A stretch of 64,000 nucleotides of DNA from Thecamonas trahens ATCC 50062 (Eukaryota; Apusozoa; Apusomonadida; Apusomonadidae), in assembly GCF_000142905.1 (NCBI RefSeq), contig NW_013657657.1, positions 40,058-104,057 on the forward strand, given 5' to 3'. The notes under the pieces were generated by a model. The model was not told the DNA's origin, did not search any database, and saw only the letters and a list, made by a program, of their open reading frames with translations. A program made the position numbers and the translations under genes. Positions 1 to 9,800 of this stretch are shown here, in pieces; position 1 is the first letter of the stretch, and every line of letters starts with the position of its first letter.

Positions 1-738
1 AAGGATCTTGTCATGGGGCAGCGGATAGTCGTCGAGCGCCAAAAGCTGCGCGCCAGCAGCATCAAGCGCACTGCAGGCCTCGGGCCCGAGTAACGGCAGG
101 TCGAGGTGCTCCGGCTTGAGCACACTGCTGAGATCGGCCACTCGCTTGGCAAACTCGTCACCGCCAGACGATGGCGCCAGCCGCTCCCACACTTCGTCGA
201 GGAGCGGAGCAAGGACCATTCGCTCGAGCATAGCCGGAAGTGAGAAGAGCGTGCGGGTCACGGCGCCCGTGCCGGTCCCGATGGTTCCTGCGCGGCGAGC
301 GCGACGGACGGCCGATGCTCCACGGTTTGTCACATCGGCCGCTCCCGCCGCATCCGCTTGCTCTGCCTCTGCCCCTGCCTCTGCCTCTGATAGCGGCGTT
401 AGATGCCGAGCCGGAGCGGTGAGGAGATCGACGTCTTCGGGTTGCCAGGCAAAGAGCGGTTCCGACTGGAGGGCAGCAGCAGCTTTGGGAGCATACTCAT
501 GGAGTGCAGCGATAGCTTGTTCTAGATCACAAACATCCGAGTCTCGAGTCAGAGGAAGAATGGGTTTGAGTCGTTTGTGAAGAGTCGATGTGGCCGACGT
601 CAGCGCAGACGCATGCTTGGCCAGCGACCATTGACCGAGCGCCGCCGCCAGTCTTCGGCATGACCCGTCGGCGGCTTCCAGAACGTCTCTGTCGAGCACC
701 ACACCTTTGCTTGCTTGGCTAGTCACAGGCGTAGACAT
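1..738 (-). CDS. VPS9-domain protein (putative Rab5-family GEF), 3' part cut by window edge
   Basis: An open frame runs on the minus strand from an ATG at 738 to the window edge (246 codons, no stop). The first ~160 residues are poorly conserved, with an Ala/Glu-rich stretch near residues 117-135. Residues ~175-246 resemble the first half of a VPS9 domain: a helix with PLLDEVWERL, then LSSVLKPEHLDLPLL, then LALDDYPLPHDKIL. This compares with the 'L..v.P..L.vP....D...P.DKL' pattern of Rabex-5. VPS9 domains activate Rab5-family GTPases on early endosomes. The catalytic Asp/Tyr region would lie beyond the window, so activity cannot be judged. The family call rests on this partial match. Confidence 0.55.
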   Translation of the reverse strand, partial: MSTPVTSQASKGVVLDRDVLEAADGSCRRLAAALGQWSLAKHASALTSATSTLHKRLKPILPLTRDSDVCDLEQAIAALHEYAPKAAAALQSEPLFAWQPEDVDLLTAPARHLTPLSEAEAGAEAEQADAAGAADVTNRGASAVRRARRAGTIGTGTGAVTRTLFSLPAMLERMVLAPLLDEVWERLAPSSGGDEFAKRVADLSSVLKPEHLDLPLLGPEACSALDAAGAQLLALDDYPLPHDKIL

Positions 739-1097
739 AGGGAGTCTGCTCGTCCAACTTGCTCCTGCAAACCTTTCTGCCCGCCCTTGCGTTGGTCGAC
801 GCGAGCGAGAGGTGTGGGCGTGCGAGGTGGTGACGGCCAGCGGCCGGCGCTCTTGCCATTGGCAGCCACGACCGGAAGTGATGAGGATAAGCTTGGGAGT
901 GATTGTAGGGGAATCGCAAGTTTAATAGTGCGGCGGGTGACGGAAATGACAACAGTGTCCACATCGCAAGTCGCGTGGCGATCGGAGGTTGGCATGAGGG
1001 CGCTGATTCGATCGCGCAGCAAGGACGGGCAGGGCGGGTCATGGGAGGCGTGTAGTCGCACGTAGGATGCATCGCAAGCCACACGGCACGCTACTGA
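739..1097. other. Intergenic stretch, promoter side of the VPS9 gene
   Basis: These 359 bp lie between the start of the VPS9-type gene and the stop of the Josephin gene, which are head-to-tail on the minus strand. It is less GC-rich than the flanking coding DNA. I see no gene, repeat or RNA in it. Short open frames on both strands have no recognisable features. Confidence 0.5.
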
Positions 1098-1952
1098 CTA
1101 TTGACCGTGGCGTGGCCGACGACAAATCTCACAGATCGGCAACGTGTCGTGGTTGACAAAGGTGCAGTCGGGACATATCCATGTGCTCGGTGCCGAGTCT
1201 GGAGCTGGATCTGACACAGAGCCTGTGTGTGCTGTCGATGACAGCGAGAGCGCGAGGGCGAGAGCGAGCTCATCACCTCTGCCGGAAGCATCGCCGCTGC
1301 CGGCGGGTGCGTCGGTAGCGCTGCCGATGACAAAAAGCGTGGCTTGCCGATGCAGCAGCGCATCGACAGCCCACTCTTGCAGGTTGGCACGAATACTGGC
1401 GCCATCGAGCTCGTCGACCAGCCGACGGCGACCGATGCGGCGCGGGTAGCTCTTCTCCGAGTCGAGTAGGTAGAAGCAGCCATCGTCGAGCATGCGGACA
1501 GCCATCCAATGGCCGCCCGCCCATGATGCCACGTGAACGAGTATGCCCATGGGCATGGCGACTTGGTCGAGTCCGACCATCGTCCGTACCAGCTTTTCAG
1601 CCTCTGCCTCTGCCGCAGCCTCGCGACTTGCGTTGCCTCGGGAGTCGACGGCGGCATGCGAGACGAGGAGCCATGGGACGAGATCACGGGTTTGGAGGGC
1701 AGCCAAGAGCACGGCAGCGTCATACTGACCAAGCCACCGCGTGCCGTACTCTCCCAACGAGCCACTCGGGTCGGTCGCGAGTCCTGATCCGCCTGCGGCG
1801 AGAGTGGCAGCCGCCGAGTCGAGCAGCTCGGTCGTGGCCCACGGCTCGCCGCAGAGGTTGTTGATGGCATGTGCGCCACAGCGGAGGCGGCTTTGTTGCT
1901 CGTGGTAGTACTCCACGGATGGCGGTGGGCGACGAGAGTTGGACGCCCCCAT
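1098..1952 (-). CDS. Josephin-domain deubiquitinase with UIM and RanBP2-type zinc finger
   Basis: This 284-residue protein is an ataxin-3-like cysteine protease that should cleave ubiquitin chains. Residues ~14-180 form a Josephin domain: Q20, catalytic Cys25 in LRCGAHAINNL, and His148 in GGHWMAV. The third catalytic position reads LLDS (Asp164) where ataxin-3 has Asn. Residues ~226-240 (DELALALALSLSS) match a ubiquitin-interacting motif. Residues 257-281 form a RanBP2/NZF finger (W258, C260, C263, C274, C277), another ubiquitin binder. The N-terminus MGASNSRR fits the N-myristoylation consensus (Gly2, Ser6, basic residue 7), so membrane attachment is likely. It is a single exon. The 139 bp downstream of its start codon side (1953-2091) separate it from the membrane-protein gene. 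The Josephin call is firm; the myristoylation is inferred. Confidence 0.88.
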   Translation of the reverse strand: MGASNSRRPPPSVEYYHEQQSRLRCGAHAINNLCGEPWATTELLDSAAATLAAGGSGLATDPSGSLGEYGTRWLGQYDAAVLLAALQTRDLVPWLLVSHAAVDSRGNASREAAAEAEAEKLVRTMVGLDQVAMPMGILVHVASWAGGHWMAVRMLDDGCFYLLDSEKSYPRRIGRRRLVDELDGASIRANLQEWAVDALLHRQATLFVIGSATDAPAGSGDASGRGDELALALALSLSSTAHTGSVSDPAPDSAPSTWICPDCTFVNHDTLPICEICRRPRHGQ

Positions 1953-2091
1953 GGTGGCTACGGCCGTGGTAGGTGGCGTGGCGTCGAGTGGCGTGGTTGG
2001 GCGAGGTGCGCGGGATAGACAGGTTACTCCTCCTCCCCCCTCTTACCCCTCCGGGCATGTGTATTGCAATCGGAGCGCACAAGTCGCGCGG

Positions 2092-3507
2092 CTAGTTGAA
2101 CAGTATGATGGCAACGGTGACAAGAAGTGTACCAAAGAGCCGAAAAGCGAGGTTAAGCGGATGGAGGGTGCGGCGGGTCTCGCGTCGGGCAAGATGGATA
2201 AAGGTGGCGGCCCACTTGCAGACAATAGCCGAGGCGAGGAAGGAGAGAACGATGCGGATGAGGGTCATCTCGAGATAAACGAGATTGAGATCAAACGAGG
2301 TGGCGAGGTAGAAGAAGAGGAACTCGCGTCCAAACATGAGGCCGCGGAAGACCGCCATGTCGAGGAGCGCAGTCTCGCGCCACGTCCGCTTGGCAAGTGC
2401 CACAAACGACTCTTCGGCCGAGTGTGCCGGCTCGAGAACCTGCCGCGCGGCAGGCATGAGGTTGACACAGATGAGGAACGGAATGGTGGTGAACGGGAGG
2501 AGGATTTGGTCGACCGCAGCGTAGCCAAACATGTTGAGCCCGGCCTCCTTTTCAAAGTACGTGGTGATGACGATACCGAATGCGGTAGTGGCGACGAGAA
2601 AGACCCACGCAATGAGAATGCCAACAAACGGCGCGACCGAGCCGATCCGCCGAATGTCGCCACCGGCAGCGACAACATCTTCTCTACGCTCCCCGAGCCC
2701 GAGAAGCGGGTGCGCGGCAGCCTCGACGTCGGCATGCTGCTCTTCGAGCATCGGGCTATCTGCATCGTCGCCCCCGTCTCGGTCGGTGTCGGACTCGGCC
2801 GACGACATGGAGTGCGAGGCGCCGCCGGCACTCTGCGGCAGTGCATGGTTGATGACCAACGGCGGCCCGCGGGCGACAACAGCGTCGTCCTGGGCGGGCG
2901 TGGACCAGCCGGCCGGCAGACGGATGCCGAAAGCCGCGGCGACAGCCGCCAGCAGCTCTGGTGAAGCCTCGTAGATGCATGCCACCGCCCCAAGATAGCC
3001 GAGCGCGGTCGGCAGCGCCGCCAGCGGCTTGGACACCTCCATGCCGAACATCACCTGCACGGGTGCGAGGACAAAGGTGGCTGTGAGAAAGCCGACCACA
3101 ATGATGAGAACGCCAAACGGTTCGCGGAGCAGGTACGCCTGTGCCGTCCAGTACACGGTGTTGTTGACCGCGTTCGTCCACAGCACTGATCTCAGCCAAG
3201 TCCCGTGTGAGTGCCTTGGTCTCGCCCCTCCATCCCCATCCTCACATCACAGTCACTTACATGGATGGGCCCACAAGTACGACCACAAGCCAAGCGTGCC
3301 CTGTCCCTCGGTGACTGAATGCGGGAGCAGGATCTCTGTCAGGAGCAGGACTATCGCAGCCTGGACGGCAGAGTACACCACTGTGGCGAGGAGGAACCGG
3401 AGGTTCGAGTGCGAGTGCCGGACACGGGAGACTCTCTGGCCAAACACCTCGCCAACGACAGAGAGCAACTGCGTTGGCACAAGCACGAGCAAAGACGGCC
3501 GACCCAT
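2092..3507 (-). CDS. Multi-pass membrane protein, two exons, family uncertain
   Basis: Exon 1 is 3507-3261, the intron is 3260-3186 (75 nt, GTAAGT...ATCAG), and exon 2 is 3185-2092. The join restores one frame of 446 residues. About seven or more hydrophobic segments are visible: FLLATVVYSAVQAAIVLLL, PFGVLIIVVGFLTATFVLAP, LPTALGYLGAVACIYEA, then after a polar acidic loop FVGILIAWVFLVATTAFGIV, LLPFTTIPFLICVNLM, a long pair ending VYLEMTLIRIVLSFLASAIV, and a last helix LFGTLLVTVAIILFN. The central loop (~90 residues, rich in Asp/Ser/Glu) is probably cytosolic. The layout is reminiscent of drug/metabolite-type carriers, but I could not match a signature, so no substrate is proposed. The gene is divergent from the dynein gene, sharing a 312-bp upstream region. 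Confidence 0.65.
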
Positions 3508-3819
3508 TCCTCTCGCTCTTGTTCTCTCTACCCCCTGTCTTCCCTTCCTCTCGAAGAGTCAAGTGGTCCCCACCGCTGCCACCACCACCACCCACACTCG
3601 CTCCGCACACGCTCCGCACTTGCGCAGCCTTCCACCGCCAACCCCCCCCCCCCCCTCCCACCCCACCAAAAAATATTTCCCCCCACCCCCCACCCCCACC
3701 CCCCTCTCCTCACCCCCCTCTCCTCCCCCCCTCCCTCTCCCCTCCCGCTTAACCTCGCACTCACGGTTACTCTCTCCACCACCCACTCCACCCGCCCGCC
3801 CACCCACTCACCCACTCTC
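3508..3819. promoter_or_regulatory. Divergent intergenic region between membrane-protein and dynein genes
   Basis: These 312 bp separate two divergent start codons (3507 minus, 3820 plus). It is strongly strand-asymmetric: long C/pyrimidine runs on the plus strand from about 3590 to 3815, with one A/T island (AAAAAATATTT near 3667). It must hold both promoters, but I recognise no TATA box or initiator. Confidence 0.5.
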
Positions 3820-6800
3820 ATGGAAACTACCGACGCGCGTGTAGAGTGGCTCTCGTCACGGCTGCGGCTGCTGCTGCCGGGCTTGACGCAAGCACACATA
3901 GCTGTAGCACTGACGCCGGCGCGGTTTGCAGAGCCTGTGGCGGCCTTCCTCGACCGAGCCGACCTCTCGACGGCTCGGCTCTTTGCCTGGCTCGACACAC
4001 CGGCTGTGGCCGATGCTGTAGTCTCTGCCAACACCTCGGCGCTGAAAGAGTCGTATGGTGCTGACGAGCCCGAGCCCGACCGGGTCGTCGCGAGCGGTAC
4101 AGCGTCTACCATCGTCCGCAAGCCGGTCCGCCTTGCATCGTCGGCCACCTCGGCCTCGTCCACCTTTGAGCTTGTCCTCTCGCCGCTCCCGCGGTCTTCG
4201 TATGCCTCGACCGCGGTATTCTTTCTCAAGATGCACCCCAACACTAAGCTCAAGCACTACAACATGGCGTCCGAGGTGGCGAGCGGCACGCTCGGCGACG
4301 ACTCGCTTGTTCAGATGTCTGCACTCGCCCACGAGGTCCTCATGCCCATCCTCACCAACTCGGCCCACCAGGAGGCCTGGTCTGATGTCAAGGGCAAGCT
4401 TGAAGAGACCATGCACGCCTTTCTCGGCCAGACTTACGTGACTGTCGGCCAGACGCATGGCCAGACCCTCCTCCCACTCCCGCCCATCGACATGTCGTCC
4501 ATCCGCATCGAGAAGGAGAAGCTGCACATGCTCGAGACCGCCATTGTCATGTGGTCGAAGCAAATCAAAGGCGTTCTCCGCGCCTCGCCGCAGGACCTCC
4601 TCCGCCGCGAGGGCATGCCCGGCCCGCTCGCCGAAGTCACGTTCTGGAAGGGCAAGCTCCGCGACCTAGTCTCGATCGACGAGCAGCTTAACGGAGTCAA
4701 GATTCGCAAGGTCCTCCGCATCCTCGAGGCCACGCGCTCCACCTTTGGCTCCGCATTCACCTCCAAGGTGTACAAAGAGGTCGAGCTCGCCCGTCGCGAG
4801 GCTGCGGACAACGCCAAGTTCCTCACTCCGCTCGAGCCGTGGTTCGCCCGTCTCGACGCCGTCGCTGAGTTTGACTCGATCATGCGAGTCATCATCCCCA
4901 TCCTCCACCTTCTCGTCCTCATTTGGAAGCACTCCAAGTACTACCACGACCCCGACGCCAACTGGGCCGTCATGATCCGCCTCCTCGCCAACACCATCAT
5001 CACCAAGGGCACCGCCCACCTCAAGGCCGCACGCCTCTTTGCCAAGCCGCCCGACGCCGCCGTCGCCGCCATCAAAACCGTCCTTGTCGTCGCGCAGCGG
5101 TTCAAGACGCTCCAGCGCGAGTATGCGCTCAAGGCCCAGGCCGTTGCTCCTGCAGAGGCGTGGAAGTCGATCACCACCACCATCTTTCGCCGTCTCGACG
5201 CCTTTATTGCCCGCGTCTACGATGTCCACGCCATGTTCTCTACCGCCGTCCAGTTTGGCTCCATCGCCTCGATCGAGATGGGCGGCATCCACGGGAGGAG
5301 CCACACCCAGTCGGTTCACCAGATCTATGCAGACTTTGTCCACGCCCTCCGCTTCTTCGAGACCATTCCCTATGATCTGTTTGACCTCGACGCTACCGCC
5401 TTTGATCGCGACTTTTATGTCTTTCGCACTACAGTCAAGGAACTTGAGCGCCGGACCGCCACCGTCATCCTCAAGGGTTTTGACTCGCTCTCTACCATCC
5501 ACGACGCGTTCAAGCTCCTGCACCTCTTTGACGGCGTCCTCCCGCGCGAGCTTATCCAGATCGAGCTCACTGCCAAGCACGACGCCATGCTCGACTGGAC
5601 CATGCTCGACATCCAGACCGTCTCGCAAGAGTTTATGCGCCGCCGCGACATGCGAAACCCGGCGCCGCACCTCAAGAACATGGTTTCGCTCGCCGCCAAG
5701 CTCTTCTGGGTCAAGGGCCTCATGTCGCGCGTCCGCCTCCCCATCGAGTACTTTAACAACTACTCGAAGGACTTGCTCGCAGACTCGGACAAGGGCAAGA
5801 CCATCCTCTCCATGTACACCAACCTCGTCCGCTCGCTCAACGAGTACCAGCTCCAAGTCCACTCGGCCTGGTTTGACTCGTTTGCTGTCTCCTCGCTCGC
5901 GCTCAAGGCTCCGCTCCTCACCCGCCTCTCCGAAGATGCCCACTCCACCATGTACACCCACGTCCGCGCTCTTCCAGCGCTCAAGGCCATGCACGCAGAC
6001 TTCAACTCGTCAGCAGCCACCGCCCTCCTTGCCTCGGCCGCCTCGCCTGGACCGTCGTCGCCAGCACCAACCTTGGCAGGCTCTGCGCACATCTCAGTCG
6101 AGCACGCGACAGCTTCGCCCGGCCTGCTTCTCTCGCTCCCGCATAAGGTCGCTCCGCCGCTTCCGGACACTACTCCGCTCCCTCTCAGACACCGCCGCCC
6201 CTCGCTCGGCTCTAACGCGAGCTCGCCCCGTGCAAAGTCTTCTGCCGCCTCGCCATGGGCTATCCCACCACCGGCCCTTCTTCGCGTCAACTTTCCCATC
6301 GAGCTCGTTCGCGCTCTTGCTGAGACCCGCGCGTGCATTCTGCTCGGCGCCGCCGTCCCCGACGCCGCCTTTGGTCTCGCCGACAAAGCTCACGAGCTCG
6401 TCGCCCACAAGACAAATCTCGAGATTATTGTCCGCAAGTACAATACCATTCTGCTCGACCTCGAAGCCGTCGAAGTCCCACTGTTTGCCTTTCACATCGA
6501 GCGCCTCAACCAGTTCCTCTCCGACGCCGAAGTTGTCCTCAACTGGAAGTCGTACGGCATCCTTGAGTTTGTCTCCTCCGCCCGCACCTACCTCGAGGAG
6601 CTCTCCGAGTCGCTCTCACAGGTCAAGGCTCTTTCGGCCTACGTCGAAGAGTCTGTCGCGGCGTGGCGTGCAAACCCGCTCTTCCACCGCGTCGCCAAAA
6701 CCTACCACGTCCTCGACTTCCTCGACCAGTACTCTGTCCTCCGTGCAACCGTCTGCAACATCATTGCGTCATCGGCAGACTCGATCCACTCGCGACTTGT

Positions 6801-9800
6801 TCAGGCTAATGCTGCTCTCGGCCTCTCGCGCGGCGATCCGGCCTGGAAAGCGTACATTGCGCACCTCTCTGCAAAGGTCGAGGCCGGCCTCCACGACACT
6901 GTCGTCGCCTCGCTCGACTACCTCCTCACCCAGCTCATTGCCGCTGACATCGACTCGGACGATGAAGCTCCTGCGGTGCGCAGCTCCGAGGCTAGCCGTG
7001 GAACTCCGGGGGCTGAACGCCAGACGCATGTCTCCGGCGACGGCCGCCACCCGCAGTCGCGCTTCGCCGCCGCCGCCGCAGCAGCAGCCTCGGCTGCAAC
7101 GTCCATCATGGGCAGGGTTGGCGCCGGCCCGTCTGACGACCTCCGCCTCATTCGCGCAGGTGGCAAGGCTGGCAGTGCCAAGTTAGCCGGCATCGTCACC
7201 GACCGCTCTGGGGCCACTGCAGTCGCTTACCTCCCGCTCCTCGAAATCAAGCTCGAGCTCGTCGGTACCAACGTGTTGTTCAATCCTGCTGTCGCCGACA
7301 ACGGTGTCGACGGGACCACCACCATGGTTCGCGGCTGGATCCGCGACTTTATCGCCATCGGTGATCTCATCCCACGTCTGGACAACCCAAGTACCACGTA
7401 CGCTCCGGCCATCGCCGCCTCGCCGCACGTCCGCGAGCTCTCGGAAGCCATCCTCGCCACTGCGATTGAGACCGAGTCGCAAGCAGCAGACGTCGCCACC
7501 GACTTTCACTCGTACTCTTACTTGTGGGAAGACGACATCGAGGCCGAGTGCACCCGGTTCACCTCTTCCACTGCAGCCGGCGAGTTGGCGGTCTCGGCTC
7601 TCGCCATAGGCGCCGCCGGCGCCGAGCTTCCCTGGCTTACCAAGCGCATCCGTCACGACGAGGCCTTTGCCGCCCTCACGGACTTTGTCACCGCCATCGA
7701 CCGGCTTCACGTCCACCCCAACGGCCGCTCGCCAACCCTTCCCGAGTTTGAGGCTCTCATTCTCAAGTACCGTGATGTGCAGGACTCCATCTCGGAGCTG
7801 CCCAACTCGACCCGCGTCTCCTGGCTTCGCATCGATTTTAAGCCGTTCAAGCAAGCGCTCATCACTTGGGTCATGAAGTGGACCTTCTCCTACACCAACT
7901 ACCTCACCTCATCGCTCTCGCTCGCCACCCGCTCGCTCAAGCACTTTTGCTCTCTCGCAAGTGGCCAGCTCGCCACCCAGGTCGTGCCAGGAGAGACTCA
8001 ATCCGAGTCCCTCCAGTCTGTCCTTCTCTTTGTCCGCGTCATCAAGAAGAACGCACCCCGCGTCGATGCCTCCTTCCGACCCATGACTGAGACCATCCAG
8101 CTCCTTGACCGCAACGGCATCCGCCTCTCCGCAGACGTCACCCGCCTCGTAGAGCGCCTTGACACCTCGTGGAAGGAGCTCAAGTCACAAGCCAACGCTG
8201 CGCGTCTCCGCTCCGAGCCGTTCATGCCTTCGGAGGCCGACAAGGTCAAGCTCGCCGTCCGCGCCTTTACGCAGGAAGAGCGTAACTTTCGCAGAACTTA
8301 CCTCTCCGAGGCACCTTTTTCCCACGAGGTCTCTTCCTCAGCAGCCTTTCGGGTCCTGCATTCGCTCAACGCGACGCTCTCTGTCCTCGAGGCCCGCTCC
8401 GAGCGTCTATCCGAGCTGCAGGTCCTCTTTGAGCTTCTCCCGTCCGAGTACAAGAAGCTCGCCTGGTGCCGGACCGAGCTCACTCGTCTCAAAACCCTGT
8501 GGGACATCATTTTCATGGCTGAGGCTCGCTTCCGCCACTGGCACGCCATTCCGTGGGACAAGGCCCGCGCCAAGCTCAGCGACATGGCGACACAGACCCG
8601 GGCGCTCAAGGACCAGCTCGTTACTCTCGCCGCCCCATTTGGCCGCTGGGATGCGTTTATCCACCTCGAGACTCGCGTCCGGGCCATGGACGTCGACCTG
8701 GATCTCATCTCCACCCTCGCCGTCCCGGCCATCCGCGACCGCCACTGGAAGGCTGTCTCGCGTATTACGGGCTGTGTCATCGATATCTCGCCCTACACCC
8801 CGCTCCGCTCCCTCTTCAACCTCAACCTCCACGAGCACGCGCCCACCATCCGCGCTCTTGTCGACCGTGCCACCAAAGAGCTTGCTATTGAGTCGTCGCT
8901 CTCGCGCATCGCCTCGTCGTGGACGTCCACACTTGTCGCGACGCATCCGATGCCGCGAACGCCAGAGCCCTCACTCGCTCTTGTTTTTGACTCGGTTGTC
9001 GCCTACTTTAACGCGCTTCGTGACGCCCAACGCCTTGTTGTCCTTTGGCTCATCACGTCACCGTCCGCTGCTGCCGCAGCTGCAGACGTCGTACTCGCCA
9101 CCGCCTCGGCACTCGGGCCAACTCCACCACCCGATGCGCCCTCGGCTCGCGTCTCGGTCGTCCCACACACCCCGATCTCACCAATGGCCCCATCGTCGCC
9201 CATATCGCCCATGGTCATCTCCTCGCTTCGTGGCGGCCCGCGCCAACTCCAGCCGCAGCCCCGGGCTCAGCCGCCCTCGGACTCGCTCAACCTCTCGTCG
9301 TCGTCAAGCAACATCCTCGCCCCAGCCCACTACCGACTTGGCTACCCGACCCGCGCCGCGGTGGCCGCCGCTACCGAACTGTCCTCGGCCGGCGCCGACG
9401 CCGCTGCCAATGCTGGTCACGCTCGCTCAAGCTCGGGCGGCGGCCACCTCCACGCACCATCTGCCGGCCGCCACGGGCCGCTCGGCTCGTTTGTATCCGG
9501 CTCTGCACCGGGTCAGAACCAGGGCTCGGTCATGAATCGCGCGCTCCAGTTTATGATGGGCGGCCCAGCGGCCGCTGGCCGCGATGACATCCCTGAGCAC
9601 GTGCCCAGGACTCAGCGGAGCCTTGGGCGAACGGCGTCTTCCGACGCGCTCCAGCGAAACAGTGGCGTGCGCTCGTCGCGTACGCCGCGAACGCCGCGAA
9701 CGCCGCGGACGCCGACCTCGCCGCTCACCCGCGTTGCAAACACCAAGACAGCGTCGTCGCGTCACGTCGAGTTTGACCTCCCGGCCGAATCTGACGAGTC

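Noticed and set aside
2092-2993. Plus-strand frames at 1939-2964 and 2531-2974
   Set aside because: They are antisense to the membrane protein, whose hydrophobic segments and correct splice show the minus strand is coding.
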